The notes: generated by a model not told the origin, from the letters alone. A stretch of 64,000 nt of DNA from CAWCDJ01 sp963836015 (GCA_963836015.1 CAWIIF010000015.1:372001-436000), one strand, 5' to 3'; counted from the first letter of the stretch, positions 16,211 to 24,742 are shown. Program-made: numbers and translations.

Positions 16211-16984
16211 TTGTCCTACTGGTTCGAGTCCCCCGGGATTGCCGCGCCTGTGCTCGCCACCTTGGTCGGCGTGGCGGGCGCGGCGCTCGGGCTGCGGATC
16301 ACCGGCGTGCATCGCCGCGCGCGACTGGTGGTACCGTTCAGCGCTGGCGTGCTCCTCGGAGTCCCGCTATTCGGTCTGCTGCCCGAGCTTGGGATCGAGC
16401 TCGGCTGGGGTCCCAGCTTGATCCTGTTCGTCGCCGGATACGGCGTGCTGCTGCTGGTGAACCACTTCCTGTATCCGGTGTGTCCCACGTGTGCGCACGA
16501 TCACGATCACGCTGCCTGTGCCACCGAGTTGCATGGGTTTGCCGCCCCGCTGATCGCGGCTGCCGCGATCCACAGCTTTCTGGATGGCTGGAGCGTGGCG
16601 ACCGTTCAATTGACGGTACCGCTGGGCCTGCGCGTGGCGGTGCCGCTGGCCATCGCACTGCACAAGGTGCCGGAGGGAATTGCGCTAGGCGGAATCCTGC
16701 GGGCCGCCGTACCTAAAAAAACGAACGCCTTCGCCTGGTGCGTACTCGCGGAAGGCACGACGCTGGTCGGCGGCGCCGCGGGTCTCGGCATGGCTCCCTA
16801 TCTCGGCACGAAGTGGATCCTGTATCCCCTGGGCATCACCGCGGGCTGGCTTTTCTATCTCGGCTACCACGCGGTGCACGAAGAGTGGAAGCGGCGCGGC
16901 GCGGCCCCGGCGTTCGTCTCGGCCCTCAGCGGAATGGTAGGCGCCGCGGCGATTCAACGGGGCGCGGAGATGCTGTTCCGGTAA
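16211..16984 (+). CDS. ZIP-family metal transporter
   Basis: 257 residues if the TTG at 16211 is used; the start is uncertain because no ATG fits in frame. About eight hydrophobic segments. Metal-site motifs of ZIP proteins are visible: HSFLDGWS from residue 121 in TM4 and HKVPEGIALG from residue 151 in TM5. A Cys/His-rich loop CPTCAHDHDHAAC at 91-103 replaces the usual His-rich variable loop and probably gathers or senses metal. It likely imports Zn or a related divalent cation. It converges with a CobW/COG0523-type metal chaperone gene 18 nt downstream, a common metal-homeostasis pairing. Confidence 0.82.
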   Translation: MSYWFESPGIAAPVLATLVGVAGAALGLRITGVHRRARLVVPFSAGVLLGVPLFGLLPELGIELGWGPSLILFVAGYGVLLLVNHFLYPVCPTCAHDHDHAACATELHGFAAPLIAAAAIHSFLDGWSVATVQLTVPLGLRVAVPLAIALHKVPEGIALGGILRAAVPKKTNAFAWCVLAEGTTLVGGAAGLGMAPYLGTKWILYPLGITAGWLFYLGYHAVHEEWKRRGAAPAFVSALSGMVGAAAIQRGAEMLFR

Positions 16985-17002
16985 CGAAGGTCCAGCCGCG
17001 AT

Positions 17003-18031
17003 TCACGCTCGCCGCTCGGGCCTGGGGAGCGGACGGCCGGAAACACTGCATTGTCCGCCACTCCGCGTTTCCGGGCCGATTCGCCACGCCTGCTCCACCA
17101 GACTGTGTAATACTCCCGGGTCTCCTTCCGCGCGAAGGTTCAGCAGCACCTCATGGACCGTCCGCTGGCGACGCGTCGAGCACACCCTCGACGTCCGGTT
17201 CATGCCCGTTGCCGCACAGCGCCGCCTTGACATACCCCCGGCGGTCTCGTCGATCAGCTTCAGATGCGCGATCCGGAATCCCCGCCGCGGTGAGCGCCGC
17301 GTCCAACCGTTCGATCAACGGCCCCACCAGCATCGGGGCGGAGAGCGCCTCCCGCGGCCGCAAGACAAGCGGCAGTTCATCCATGCCAGCGCCGCTTCGG
17401 CCTGGGCGTAGCGGGCGTAGTCGATTTCCACATTGCCGGGCGAACCCGCGGAGTAACTCGCCACCGAGCACTTCATCGAGCCACTCCGCCACGCCCTCGC
17501 CGGTTCGCGAACTGAGGAAGCGCAGTCCCGGGGCTGCGCATCAACACCCAGATCAGCTTTGCTGCAGCAGATGATATCGGCCTCAGCGATCTGGTTGAGG
17601 TAAACAGAAACTCCATATCCGGGTCGAGCGGGCTCGTGAGCTCGTACCGGATCGAGCAAAACCGTAAGCGGCGCCACGCGGAACCGTCCGGCATACTCGG
17701 TCAAGAGAGGCCGGAGTACGGTAGCAGCGAGATCAGTGCAACTGCCGACCGCTTCGGCGAAAATGACGTCCGGTTCGTAGGCTTCGAGCCGCTCGGCCGC
17801 CTCCAACAGGTCGGAGAAGCGGCAACAGAAGCAGCCGCCCGTCACCTGGTCGGCCGGAACGCCCCGCTCCTGCGTCAGCCGTGTGTCGACCAGGTCGTCG
17901 CCCTGATCGTTCAGGATGGCCGCGGCGCGCAGGCCCTGCTTTTCGAGCATACGCGCCGCTGCCAGAATCAGGCTCGTCTTCCCCGATCCGAGAAAGCCAC
18001 CCACCAGCACCAGAGCCGGTTTTTGGCTCAT
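17003..18031 (-). pseudogene. COG0523/CobW-type GTPase metal chaperone, with multiple frameshifts
   Basis: The first ~125 codons from ATG 18031 are clean: Walker A GGFLGSGKTS at 11-20 and the GCFCC metal motif at 66-70 define the G3E/COG0523 family, whose members deliver Zn or Co to client proteins. From about 17650 to 17150 the recognisable protein moves between frames several times (ELTSPLDPDMEFL, then YLNQIAEADIICCSKADL, then RTGEGVAEWLDEVLGGELL, then GNVEIDYARYAQAEAALAWMN, then LSAPMLVGPLIERLDAAL, IAHLKLIDET, GYVKAALCGNGHEPDVEG, VHEVLLNLRAEGDP). Amino acids within each piece remain well conserved, so decay is recent or the bases are wrong. The start overlaps the GH116 stop by ATGA. Confidence 0.75.
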
Positions 18032-20601
18032 ACTACCAGTTGCTCGCCGGCGTGCAGGACGCGCCGCTGGTCGAATTTCACACTCTTCGGGCGCCCCTCC
18101 CTGCGGAAGGTGCAGGACTGGCACGCTAGGGTTCCGTGATCCACTTTCACGGTCAGGCGGCTCGCGGTCAGGGTGAATGTCCCCCAACCGGCCGCGGTCG
18201 ACCAGAAGCAGCGGAACTCCGCGGCGCTCGTCCGCGGCAGCACGGTCACGGCCTCGGTTGCGCCGTGATAGCGGAACCCGCTCATGGCCAGCAGCCCCGA
18301 CCACGCCGCCATGGCTCGCGCGTAGTGGTGGCCGCACTCGGCTTCGTCCCACGGGTTGCGACGCTCGCCGTCGTAACGCGCGCGCGTGGCGTGTATGCAC
18401 TCGACGCCTTCCCGCGTCATGCCGGCGTAAAGCATATGGCTGGCCGCCACGTACTCCAGGCCGGTAAACACCTCGGCATAGTAGGGGAAGGGGATTCGCG
18501 GGCGCTTCGCCTTGCCGTAGTCGCACACCACCACGGCGGCTTCGTCGTTCAACGCGAAGGTCCGCTGGACGTTCTCGTGCGTGGCGAGCGAGCGCTTGAA
18601 GTTGTAGCGGTAGATCGATTCCAGCGTCTTGCGGATGTGCTCGCCGTTGACCAGGTTGCCCAGGCCCGCCGCCTCCGCCATGTACTGTCCCACCAACTGG
18701 TCGGCCAGGCATCCGCCGCCCAACTGGTACTCCGGATTCTCGGTTCCCTCCGACCCCATGGAACTGCGCAGGGAGGGCGCGATCTTGTCGGCTGGAACCC
18801 CGCGCACCTGCTGAATGTAATACTCACCGTTGAACAGGTTGGCGTCGATCCACTTGCTGCCGCTGTCGAACAGGCGGCGGTATTCCTGTGCCGCGGCGTC
18901 GTCGCCCACCGCGCGCGCCATCTCCTCGCCGGCACGCAGCGCGCCCAGGTAGTAGATGCCGCACATCCCGTTCGGCCCGTAGAATTCCACGTCGTAGGTG
19001 TTGTGCTGCACGCCTTCCATGACGCCGTCGCGGTCGGCATCCCATCCTCCGCGCACCCAGGCGAACTCCAGGGCTTTTTTGATGCGCGGCCACATCCCGC
19101 GCAGCCATTCCGTATCGCCCGACAGGGACCAGTCGAGATAGGCGTGCATGATCTGGCCCATCTGCCCGTCGGCCGCCGCGAAGCCGGAACGCTCCTTGCC
19201 GGGCGGCAGCAACTGGCGAAAATGGATGGCCCCGGCATCGTCCATGTCGTAGCCGAAGGAGGCTGCCCGCAGAGAACGTGCGAAGCTCGGGAACAGGAAC
19301 GGCGTGGAGGTCTCGTAGTTCCATACGTGGGTGCAGTTTCCGAAGCAGCAGCCGGATTTGTCGTTGACGCCTTCGAAGCCGTGGAACTCGCCGTCGGCGG
19401 TGCGGAAGCAGGTCGTGCTGACCAGTGTCGAGAGGTTTGCCGAAGCCGCTTCCTTCACCACCCCGGGAACCGTGCTCTCCCGAATGGCGGCGGCGAAGCT
19501 CCTGGTGTCCTTCTCCAGGCGCGCGAGATTCTGTGCCGCATAGCGTGCCGCTTCCCAGGCATCGGCAAACCGGGTGGTGTAGAAGTTCCCGATAAGGGTG
19601 TCTTCGTCGCCCTTGGGGGCCGACCATCCGCACCGGCGCGGCGTCCGGTTCGGATAGTGCCACGCCAGCAGGAAGCTGTAATCGCGCCGCGCACCGGCGG
19701 GAATGGTTCTGCTCAGGCACAGCGCGCCGACGGCGTTACGGGCCGGCGCCTCCGGGCCCAGGTCGCCGTCTTCCGAGAAATCGTCCCAGAAGAGCATGGG
19801 CGAGTTCCACCAGCGTCCGGCCTCCCAGCCGCGGAGAAACGTGACGCGGTCCGCGCCGGCATCCAGCAGACCAAGGACGAACGAGCCGTGAAGCGCGTCC
19901 TTCTCCGCCAGCGAAGGGTTCGTCATGAGCAGCCCTTCGAGGCCCGCCTCCTGGCGATGTTCATTCACCCGGCTGTTCCCGCCGCCGCACGGATTTTCGA
20001 CCGACCAGGCGATCGAAACCTTCGCCGGCGCGGTCCCGGGGTTCGAGACGCGGTAACGCAGCACCGCTACCGGGAGGCCCGAATCGTCCGGTTCGTGGGG
20101 GATAAACGGCGTGAACGCTTCGAGCGAAACCCGAACAGGCAGCACGCTGTCCGAAAAATCGATGCGCGCCAGCGGAAACTCGCCAGTGAACGTCGCGGAG
20201 GCCAGCCTTACCAGCCCCGGAGCGTTCTGCGATCCGAGCCCCGACGCGCCTTCGTAGGGAGGCTGTATGCGCGCCTCCAGCACGCGTGCCACCGGCTTCG
20301 CGCCGCCGGCCTTCGCCCAGATGCAGGGGAACGCGTAGTTCGGCGCCGCGCCCTTGTCGGGCTTATTGAAGATTTCCCAGTCGCGAAGCTGTCCGCGCCC
20401 GCCCAGGCTGACGGCTCCGGCCCCGATTCCTCCCAGCGGGAATGCCAGCATCTTGAGGTGCGGGCCTGTGAACACTCGCGGATACGCAATGTCCGGCGGG
20501 GCCGCCGGTGGGCGAGTCGATGCTGCCTGCTGCGCCTCCGCCTGGGTCGCCGCCGTGGCAAGCGCCACCCGCTGCAGAAACGTACGCCGGTTGCTGCTCA
20601 T
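18028..20601 (-). CDS. GH116 (GBA2/DUF608-type) glycoside hydrolase, Tat-exported
   Basis: 857 residues from ATG 20601 (TTG two codons earlier possible). Leader SSNRRTFLQRVALATAA is a twin-arginine signal. The N-terminal beta-sandwich begins AFPLGGIGAGAVSLGGRGQLRDWEIFN, and the (alpha/alpha)6 catalytic half includes QHNTYDVEFYGPNGMCGIYY, the GGGCLADQLVGQY region and WDEAECGHHYARAMA. By comparison with the Thermoanaerobacterium GH116 enzyme, the Glu in NTYDVEF is the likely nucleophile and the Asp in GCLADQ the likely acid/base. GH116 enzymes act on beta-glucosides, including glucosylceramide. Length matches the family. The downstream GTPase start overlaps its stop. Confidence 0.85.
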   Translation of the reverse strand: MSSNRRTFLQRVALATAATQAEAQQAASTRPPAAPPDIAYPRVFTGPHLKMLAFPLGGIGAGAVSLGGRGQLRDWEIFNKPDKGAAPNYAFPCIWAKAGGAKPVARVLEARIQPPYEGASGLGSQNAPGLVRLASATFTGEFPLARIDFSDSVLPVRVSLEAFTPFIPHEPDDSGLPVAVLRYRVSNPGTAPAKVSIAWSVENPCGGGNSRVNEHRQEAGLEGLLMTNPSLAEKDALHGSFVLGLLDAGADRVTFLRGWEAGRWWNSPMLFWDDFSEDGDLGPEAPARNAVGALCLSRTIPAGARRDYSFLLAWHYPNRTPRRCGWSAPKGDEDTLIGNFYTTRFADAWEAARYAAQNLARLEKDTRSFAAAIRESTVPGVVKEAASANLSTLVSTTCFRTADGEFHGFEGVNDKSGCCFGNCTHVWNYETSTPFLFPSFARSLRAASFGYDMDDAGAIHFRQLLPPGKERSGFAAADGQMGQIMHAYLDWSLSGDTEWLRGMWPRIKKALEFAWVRGGWDADRDGVMEGVQHNTYDVEFYGPNGMCGIYYLGALRAGEEMARAVGDDAAAQEYRRLFDSGSKWIDANLFNGEYYIQQVRGVPADKIAPSLRSSMGSEGTENPEYQLGGGCLADQLVGQYMAEAAGLGNLVNGEHIRKTLESIYRYNFKRSLATHENVQRTFALNDEAAVVVCDYGKAKRPRIPFPYYAEVFTGLEYVAASHMLYAGMTREGVECIHATRARYDGERRNPWDEAECGHHYARAMAAWSGLLAMSGFRYHGATEAVTVLPRTSAAEFRCFWSTAAGWGTFTLTASRLTVKVDHGTLACQSCTFRREGRPKSVKFDQRRVLHAGEQLVV

Positions 20602-20629
20602 GGCCAATAGTGTAGTCGAGCGCGCGGCC

Positions 20630-20902
20630 CTACAGGAATGCCATGGTTTTTACGCCGCTGATATCGAAGCGTTTGCGGCAGCGGAGGTTCTTGCACGCCA
20701 CCTTGTCGTCCATCAGCACCATGTAACTTTGGGCCTTGGCGAATTTGGCGCGGTCGCGCTCGTCGGCGCCTCCGGGCAGGCGGTCCTTCTTCTTCCGGAC
20801 CGCCCAACGGAGCTCATAGGTGTCGGCAGTGCGGCAATAGGGGCAATTCAACGTTGCCGGCTTGGTCGCCTCTGACTCGCTGTAGAATGCCCGCTCGTCC
20901 AT
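20630..20902 (-). CDS. Small zinc-ribbon protein, function unknown
   Basis: A 90-residue protein with two CxxC-like pairs: NCPYCRTADTYELRW at 19-33 and CKNLRCRKRFDISG at 69-82, a treble-clef or zinc-ribbon arrangement. Between them is a highly charged segment (KKKDRLPGGADERDRAKFAK). No enzyme domain is seen. It starts 1 nt after the citrate synthase stop on the same strand, so it is probably expressed from the same transcript. The family is not recognised. Confidence 0.6.
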   Translation of the reverse strand: MDERAFYSESEATKPATLNCPYCRTADTYELRWAVRKKKDRLPGGADERDRAKFAKAQSYMVLMDDKVACKNLRCRKRFDISGVKTMAFL

Positions 20903-20903
20903 A

Positions 20904-22025
20904 TTAGCGGTCCCCGATCGGAATCCAGGTCTGGCCGTCGGGGTTGCCCTTATACTCGGCGCGCGGACGGATCAGGCGATTGTTGCGATACTGTTCCAGC
21001 ACGTGGGCGGTCCAGCCGGACATGCGGCTCACCGCGAAAATCGGGGTGAACAGGTCGATCGGGATGCCCAGCGAATAGTACGTCGATGCCGAGTAGAAAT
21101 CCACGTTCGGATCCAGGCCCTTGACCGATTTGACGGTCTCCTCCATGCGCTTGGAGAGCCGGTACAGCTTTTCGTGCCCGGTGCGCTTGCCCAGTTCCTC
21201 GGAAAGCACACGCAGGTGCGTCGCGCGCGGGTCTTCCGTGCGGTAAACGCGGTGGCCGAAGCCGGGAATCTTGACCTTGCGCGCCAGCGTGTTCTTCACG
21301 CGGTCGACCGCTTCCTCCTCATCGCCCAGGTCCAGCAGCCACTTGATGACGTCCTGGTTGGCCCCACCGTGCAGGGGGCCCTTGAGCGCCCCGATGCCGC
21401 TGGTGACGGAGGAGTAGATGTCCGAAAGGGTGGCCGCCGTCACGCGGGCGGCGAAAGTGGAGGCGTTCAGCTCATGGTCGGCGTGCAGGGTCATGGCGAC
21501 GTCGAAGGCTCGCTCCATCACATCGTCGGGACGCTTGCCCGTGAGAGTGTAGAGGAAGTTGGCGGAGAAGCCCAGCGCCGGGTCGCCGGCCACAACCGGA
21601 CTTGCCTTGCGCAGGCGGTCGAACGTAGTGACGATCGCGGCGGTCTGCGACATCAGGCGGATCGCCTTGCGATGGTTGGCTTCCGCCGACATGTCCTGAG
21701 CTTCCGGATCGTACACGCCGAGCATCGACACGGCCGTCCGCAGGACGTCCATGGGAACCCGATTTGGCACGGAACGCAGGAAATCGACCACCGGGCCGGG
21801 AAGCTCGCGGGCGGCCGCGAGGTCCTTTTTGAGTTTGTCGAGTTCCGCCTGTTTGGGCAGCCAGCCGTTCCAAAGGAGGAAGATGACCTCCTCGAACTCG
21901 GCATTGTCCGCGAGCGTGTGAATATTGTAGCCGCGGTAGCTCAGAACGCCTTGATAGCCGTCGATGTAACAAATTTCGGATTCGCCGGCGATGACACCTT
22001 CCAGACCTGCAATCGTCGTTCCCAT
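20904..22025 (-). CDS. gltA: Citrate synthase
   Basis: 373 residues from ATG 22025; longer starts at 22040 (ATG) or 22076 (TTG) are open, but the family N-terminus (GLEGVIAGESEICYIDG, SYRGYNI) starts just after 22025. Active-site residues are present: His in HGGANQD, His in GFGHRVYRTEDPRA and Asp in NVDFYSASTYYSLGIP. It condenses oxaloacetate and acetyl-CoA. The short length (~373) and sequence style fit the Gram-positive/archaeal (type I) class or 2-methylcitrate synthase, rather than the hexameric NADH-sensitive class. The zinc-ribbon gene follows by 1 nt. Confidence 0.93.
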   Translation of the reverse strand: MGTTIAGLEGVIAGESEICYIDGYQGVLSYRGYNIHTLADNAEFEEVIFLLWNGWLPKQAELDKLKKDLAAARELPGPVVDFLRSVPNRVPMDVLRTAVSMLGVYDPEAQDMSAEANHRKAIRLMSQTAAIVTTFDRLRKASPVVAGDPALGFSANFLYTLTGKRPDDVMERAFDVAMTLHADHELNASTFAARVTAATLSDIYSSVTSGIGALKGPLHGGANQDVIKWLLDLGDEEEAVDRVKNTLARKVKIPGFGHRVYRTEDPRATHLRVLSEELGKRTGHEKLYRLSKRMEETVKSVKGLDPNVDFYSASTYYSLGIPIDLFTPIFAVSRMSGWTAHVLEQYRNNRLIRPRAEYKGNPDGQTWIPIGDR

Positions 22026-22092
22026 TTCTCGCTGTCTCATTTCAGGCCGGAACTGTTTCCCGGCCCCAACATTCAATCTTGCGCCGCCGGGT

Positions 22093-22533
22093 TCATCGGG
22101 GCGCCGGGCATCCGGGCAGCGGAGAGAACCCGATGGTCAGGTCGTCCCGCTCCACCCAAAGCTTCTCCTGCTGGTTCTTGCCGAAATCCACGGTGAGGAT
22201 CACGCCCGAGCCGCAGGAGCGGCTCCGCGAGATCCGGAAATTCGCCACGTCCGGGTGGGAACTCTGGGGACCCCAATCCTGCATGAATGCGGAGAAGGGA
22301 TAGCCGCGGCGGTCGCCGTCGGTCCGCACCCACAAGTTGTACGCGGATTGATAGTCGTGCGTTTCCAGGAGCGCGAAGAAGCGCTTCACCTGCTTCTCCT
22401 GGCGGTAGTTGTGAAAAGTGAATAGAAGGATGCCGCCGGCGATCACCAACGCCACGGCAGAGATTACCAAGGTCTTGATGATGCGGATCCGTTTTTCTTC
22501 GCCGGCGCCGTATTGATCGAGATAACCTGACAT
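22093..22533 (-). CDS. Single-pass membrane protein, unknown
   Basis: 146 residues: a short charged N-terminus (EEKRIRI), a membrane helix at about 20-41 (LVISAVALVIAGGILLF), then an extracytoplasmic domain with YQSAYNLWVRTDGDRRGYPFSAFMQDWGP and a Cys near residue 107. A purine-rich GGGGAGGAG lies immediately before the ATG. The soluble part has an NTF2-like feel (FFALLETHDYQSAYNLW), but this is not secure. It lies between citrate synthase and an OmpH-like gene on the same strand. Confidence 0.6.
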   Translation of the reverse strand: MSGYLDQYGAGEEKRIRIIKTLVISAVALVIAGGILLFTFHNYRQEKQVKRFFALLETHDYQSAYNLWVRTDGDRRGYPFSAFMQDWGPQSSHPDVANFRISRSRSCGSGVILTVDFGKNQQEKLWVERDDLTIGFSPLPGCPAPR

Positions 22534-22551
22534 CTCCTCCCCGAATCCAGG

Positions 22552-23076
22552 TTACTTCACCGGGTAGGCCTTGTCATAGGCCGCGGTGGCCTCGGCAGTG
22601 AGATCCATCGCCGGTTTGAAGTAGAGTGCCGTCGACGTGTCTACAATCAGGTCGTAGCCCTTGTCTTCGGCGAGTTTCTTTACGATTTCCGTCATCTTCT
22701 GGGAACTCTTGGCGAGGACATCGTTGCGATAGGCGGTCGCATCGGCCTGCAGGTCGTCCTGCATCCGCTGCAGATTCCGCTGCTTCTGCTGGCCCTGGGC
22801 GGTCAGATCGGCCTGCGCCTGCGCCGACAGCTTGTCGCCGGAGGTTTGCAGTTGCTGGGAGAGAGCCGCGATCTCCTTCTGCAACTGGTCGATAGCGTCC
22901 TGGCGAGGTTTGAACTTGGCCTGCATGTCGGCGTTGGCTTTGTTGATCTCCGCCGAATCGAAGACCGCTTTCTGAAGGTTGATTACCGCCACCTTGGTCT
23001 GCGCCGGGGCGATTTGGGAAAAGGCGAAGAGGGCAAAACAGACCAGCGAAGGCCTGAGGCCCATCCGTGAAAACAT
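22552..23076 (-). CDS. OmpH/Skp-like periplasmic chaperone
   Basis: 174 residues from ATG 23076, preceded by AGGAG. Signal peptide to about residue 26 (FALFAFSQIAPAQ), then KVAVINLQKAVFDSAE, the OmpH/Skp beginning, and a long charged coiled coil (residues ~50-130, rich in Gln/Lys/Asp) and an end KLAEDKGYDLIVDTSTALYFKP. Skp-like trimers hold unfolded outer-membrane proteins in the periplasm. The usual bamA-lpxD context is absent; its neighbours are a membrane protein gene 18 nt downstream and groES upstream. Confidence 0.85.
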   Translation of the reverse strand: MFSRMGLRPSLVCFALFAFSQIAPAQTKVAVINLQKAVFDSAEINKANADMQAKFKPRQDAIDQLQKEIAALSQQLQTSGDKLSAQAQADLTAQGQQKQRNLQRMQDDLQADATAYRNDVLAKSSQKMTEIVKKLAEDKGYDLIVDTSTALYFKPAMDLTAEATAAYDKAYPVK

Positions 23077-23124
23077 CAAGCACTACTCCTGAGATTGTGT
23101 TCTAAAACCCCAGATTAGCACACC

Positions 23125-23412
23125 CTATTCGAGAACACCGAGGATCTCATCCTCGCGGAGAATCAGGAATTCGTCGCCTCCGACCTTGATCTCCGCGCCG
23201 GAGTACTTCCCGAAAAGAATCCGTTCGCCGGGTTTGATGCCCATGCCGGCGCGTTCACCGGAATCGAGAATCTTGCCGGCGCCGATCGCTACCACTTCAG
23301 CTTGCTGGGGTTTTTCCTTGGCCGAGTCCGGGATGATGATCCCGCCGCTGCGCTGTTCGCCTTCTTCCAGGCGTCTGACGAGCACGCGGTCGTGCAGGGG
23401 GCGTAAGTCCAT
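23125..23412 (-). CDS. groS: Co-chaperonin GroES
   Basis: 95 residues, standard length. LRPLHDRVLVRRLEE, SGGIIIPDSAKEKPQQAEVVAIGAGK, VKPGERILFGKYSGAEI-type motifs and the end FLILREDEILGVLE are diagnostic. It caps GroEL during folding. No groEL follows on this strand; the next gene is OmpH-like, so the chaperonin subunits are encoded apart. There is no Shine-Dalgarno before the ATG, and a TATAAT box lies only 6 nt upstream, which suggests leaderless transcription. Confidence 0.96.
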   Translation of the reverse strand: MDLRPLHDRVLVRRLEEGEQRSGGIIIPDSAKEKPQQAEVVAIGAGKILDSGERAGMGIKPGERILFGKYSGAEIKVGGDEFLILREDEILGVLE

Positions 23413-23418
23413 GACTCG

Positions 23419-23424
23419 ATTATA
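23419..23424 (-). promoter_or_regulatory. Candidate -10 box of groES (leaderless)
   Basis: On the minus strand the hexamer is TATAAT, 6 nt before the GroES ATG. Transcription from it would start at or next to the start codon. No good -35 element lies 16-18 nt upstream, so confidence is limited. Confidence 0.35.
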
Positions 23425-23445
23425 CGTCCACGAGGGTTGGATCTA

Positions 23446-23482
23446 CCGCCGGAAACCGTCAAAAACTTGTCTTTTCCGGCGG
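23446..23482. promoter_or_regulatory. Perfect 10-bp inverted repeat between groES and phosphofructokinase
   Basis: CCGCCGGAAA (23446-23455) and TTTCCGGCGG (23473-23482) are exact reverse complements with a 17-nt spacer. The element is 34 nt upstream of groES and about 75 nt upstream of the phosphofructokinase start. It is not a CIRCE element. Its spacing suits an operator or a stem-loop in the divergent region. Confidence 0.45.
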
Positions 23483-23504
23483 CTCTCCGGTGAATGCAAT
23501 CCTT

Positions 23505-23510
23505 TATAAT
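23505..23510 (+). promoter_or_regulatory. Candidate -10 box of phosphofructokinase
   Basis: TATAAT on the plus strand, 46 nt before the start codon, with an AAGGAG ribosome site at 23545-23550. A matching -35 is not clear. Confidence 0.45.
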
Positions 23511-23556
23511 GAGAGTTCCTAATCTGAAAGCACACCCCCAACTCAAGGAGTAATTC

Positions 23557-24741
23557 ATGGCTGCGAAGCGGATCGGTATTCTTACGGGCGGCGGAGACGT
23601 GCCGGGCCTTAATAGCGTGATCAAGACGGTGGTATACCGTGGAAGCGAAATCGGCTGCGAGGTCATCGGCATCCGGCGCGGATGGGAGGGTTTGACGCAC
23701 GTTGACCTGCGCGATCCCGCCAGCCGCACGCGCTACGTCCTGCCGCTGAACCGCGAGAATACCCGAACCATCGATCGCACGGGCGGCACGTACCTGCACA
23801 GCTCGCGCACTAATCCTTCAAAGATGAAAAAGCTGCCCCCGGTTCTGGAAGGGCAGGATTTTCCGAAGCTGGAAAGCACCAAAAAGGGCGTCACGTCCAC
23901 CGTGTTCGACGTCACGGCGGCTGTGAAGAAGAATATCGAGACCCTGAACCTCGATTACCTGATCGCCATTGGCGGCGACGATACGCTGAGCTACGCCGCC
24001 GAACTCGACCGGCAGGGCATGAAAGTGATCGCCGTTCCCAAGACGATGGATAACGACGTCCGCAACACCGAATACTGCATCGGCTTTTCGACAGCCATCA
24101 GCCGCGCCATGGACGCCATCGAACGGCAGCGGACCACGGTCGGGTCGCACGAGCGCGTCGGAATTTTCCGCGTGTTCGGGCGCGACGCCGGCTACACCGC
24201 GCTTTACACGGCTTATGTGACATCGGTGCGGTGCTGCATCCCCGAATACAAAGTCAGCCTCCCCAAACTGATTGACCTGTTGATTACCGACAAGCGCAAC
24301 AACCCCAGCAACTACTCCCTGTGCGTCCTCTCCGAAGGTGCGGAGTGGGAAGGCTACAAGGTAAAGGAGTACGGCGAGCCGGACGCTTTCGGACACCGCA
24401 AAAAGATGAGTGTGGCGGAAGACCTGAGCAACGAGATCAAGACCGCCACGGGCGAGGAGACCATCGTCAGCGACCTCACCTACGACCTGCGCTCCGGCAG
24501 CCCCGACTTCGTGGACCGCATGGTCGCGGCGACCTTCGCGGGAATGGCGATGGATGCCATCGAGGAAGGCAAGCACGGCCTGATGATGGCCATCAGCAAC
24601 GGCTGCTACACCATGGCGCCGATCCCCGATCCCAAGCTGGGGCCGCGCAGGGTGGATATCGAGACCATGTACAATACCGAGCGCTACCGGCCATACTACG
24701 ACCATAAGCTGGGATTGCCGATCTTCCTGACGCGGGCATAG
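23557..24741 (+). CDS. pfp: 6-phosphofructokinase, probably pyrophosphate-dependent
   Basis: 394 residues. The nucleotide/PPi-binding GGGDVPGLN is at 11-19, and substrate motifs follow normally (GFSTAISRAMDAI, GRDAGYTA). At the site that separates phosphoryl donors the sequence is GGDDT (139-143) and PKTMDND (161-167). ATP enzymes have GGDGS and PGTxDND; Asp at the 104-equivalent plus Lys at the 124-equivalent is the known signature of PPi-dependent enzymes. The protein would therefore interconvert fructose-6-phosphate and fructose-1,6-bisphosphate with PPi and be reversible. It is longer than bacterial PfkA (~320), as in the PFK subgroup of this type. AAGGAG precedes the ATG. Confidence 0.85.
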   Translation: MAAKRIGILTGGGDVPGLNSVIKTVVYRGSEIGCEVIGIRRGWEGLTHVDLRDPASRTRYVLPLNRENTRTIDRTGGTYLHSSRTNPSKMKKLPPVLEGQDFPKLESTKKGVTSTVFDVTAAVKKNIETLNLDYLIAIGGDDTLSYAAELDRQGMKVIAVPKTMDNDVRNTEYCIGFSTAISRAMDAIERQRTTVGSHERVGIFRVFGRDAGYTALYTAYVTSVRCCIPEYKVSLPKLIDLLITDKRNNPSNYSLCVLSEGAEWEGYKVKEYGEPDAFGHRKKMSVAEDLSNEIKTATGEETIVSDLTYDLRSGSPDFVDRMVAATFAGMAMDAIEEGKHGLMMAISNGCYTMAPIPDPKLGPRRVDIETMYNTERYRPYYDHKLGLPIFLTRA

Positions 24742-24742
24742 C

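Noticed and set aside
16218..16232. GGTTCGAGTCC, resembling a tRNA T-loop, just inside the ZIP gene.
   Set aside because: No cloverleaf or acceptor complement can be built around it, and it falls in the reading frame of the transporter.
17150..17660. Programmed ribosomal frameshifting in the CobW-like gene.
   Set aside because: At least seven frame changes in both directions without slippery heptamers or a stimulatory structure cannot be programmed.
23413..23556. Search for a CIRCE element near groES.
   Set aside because: No TTAGCACTC-N9-GAGTGCTAA-like dyad; the inverted repeat there has a different sequence and spacing.
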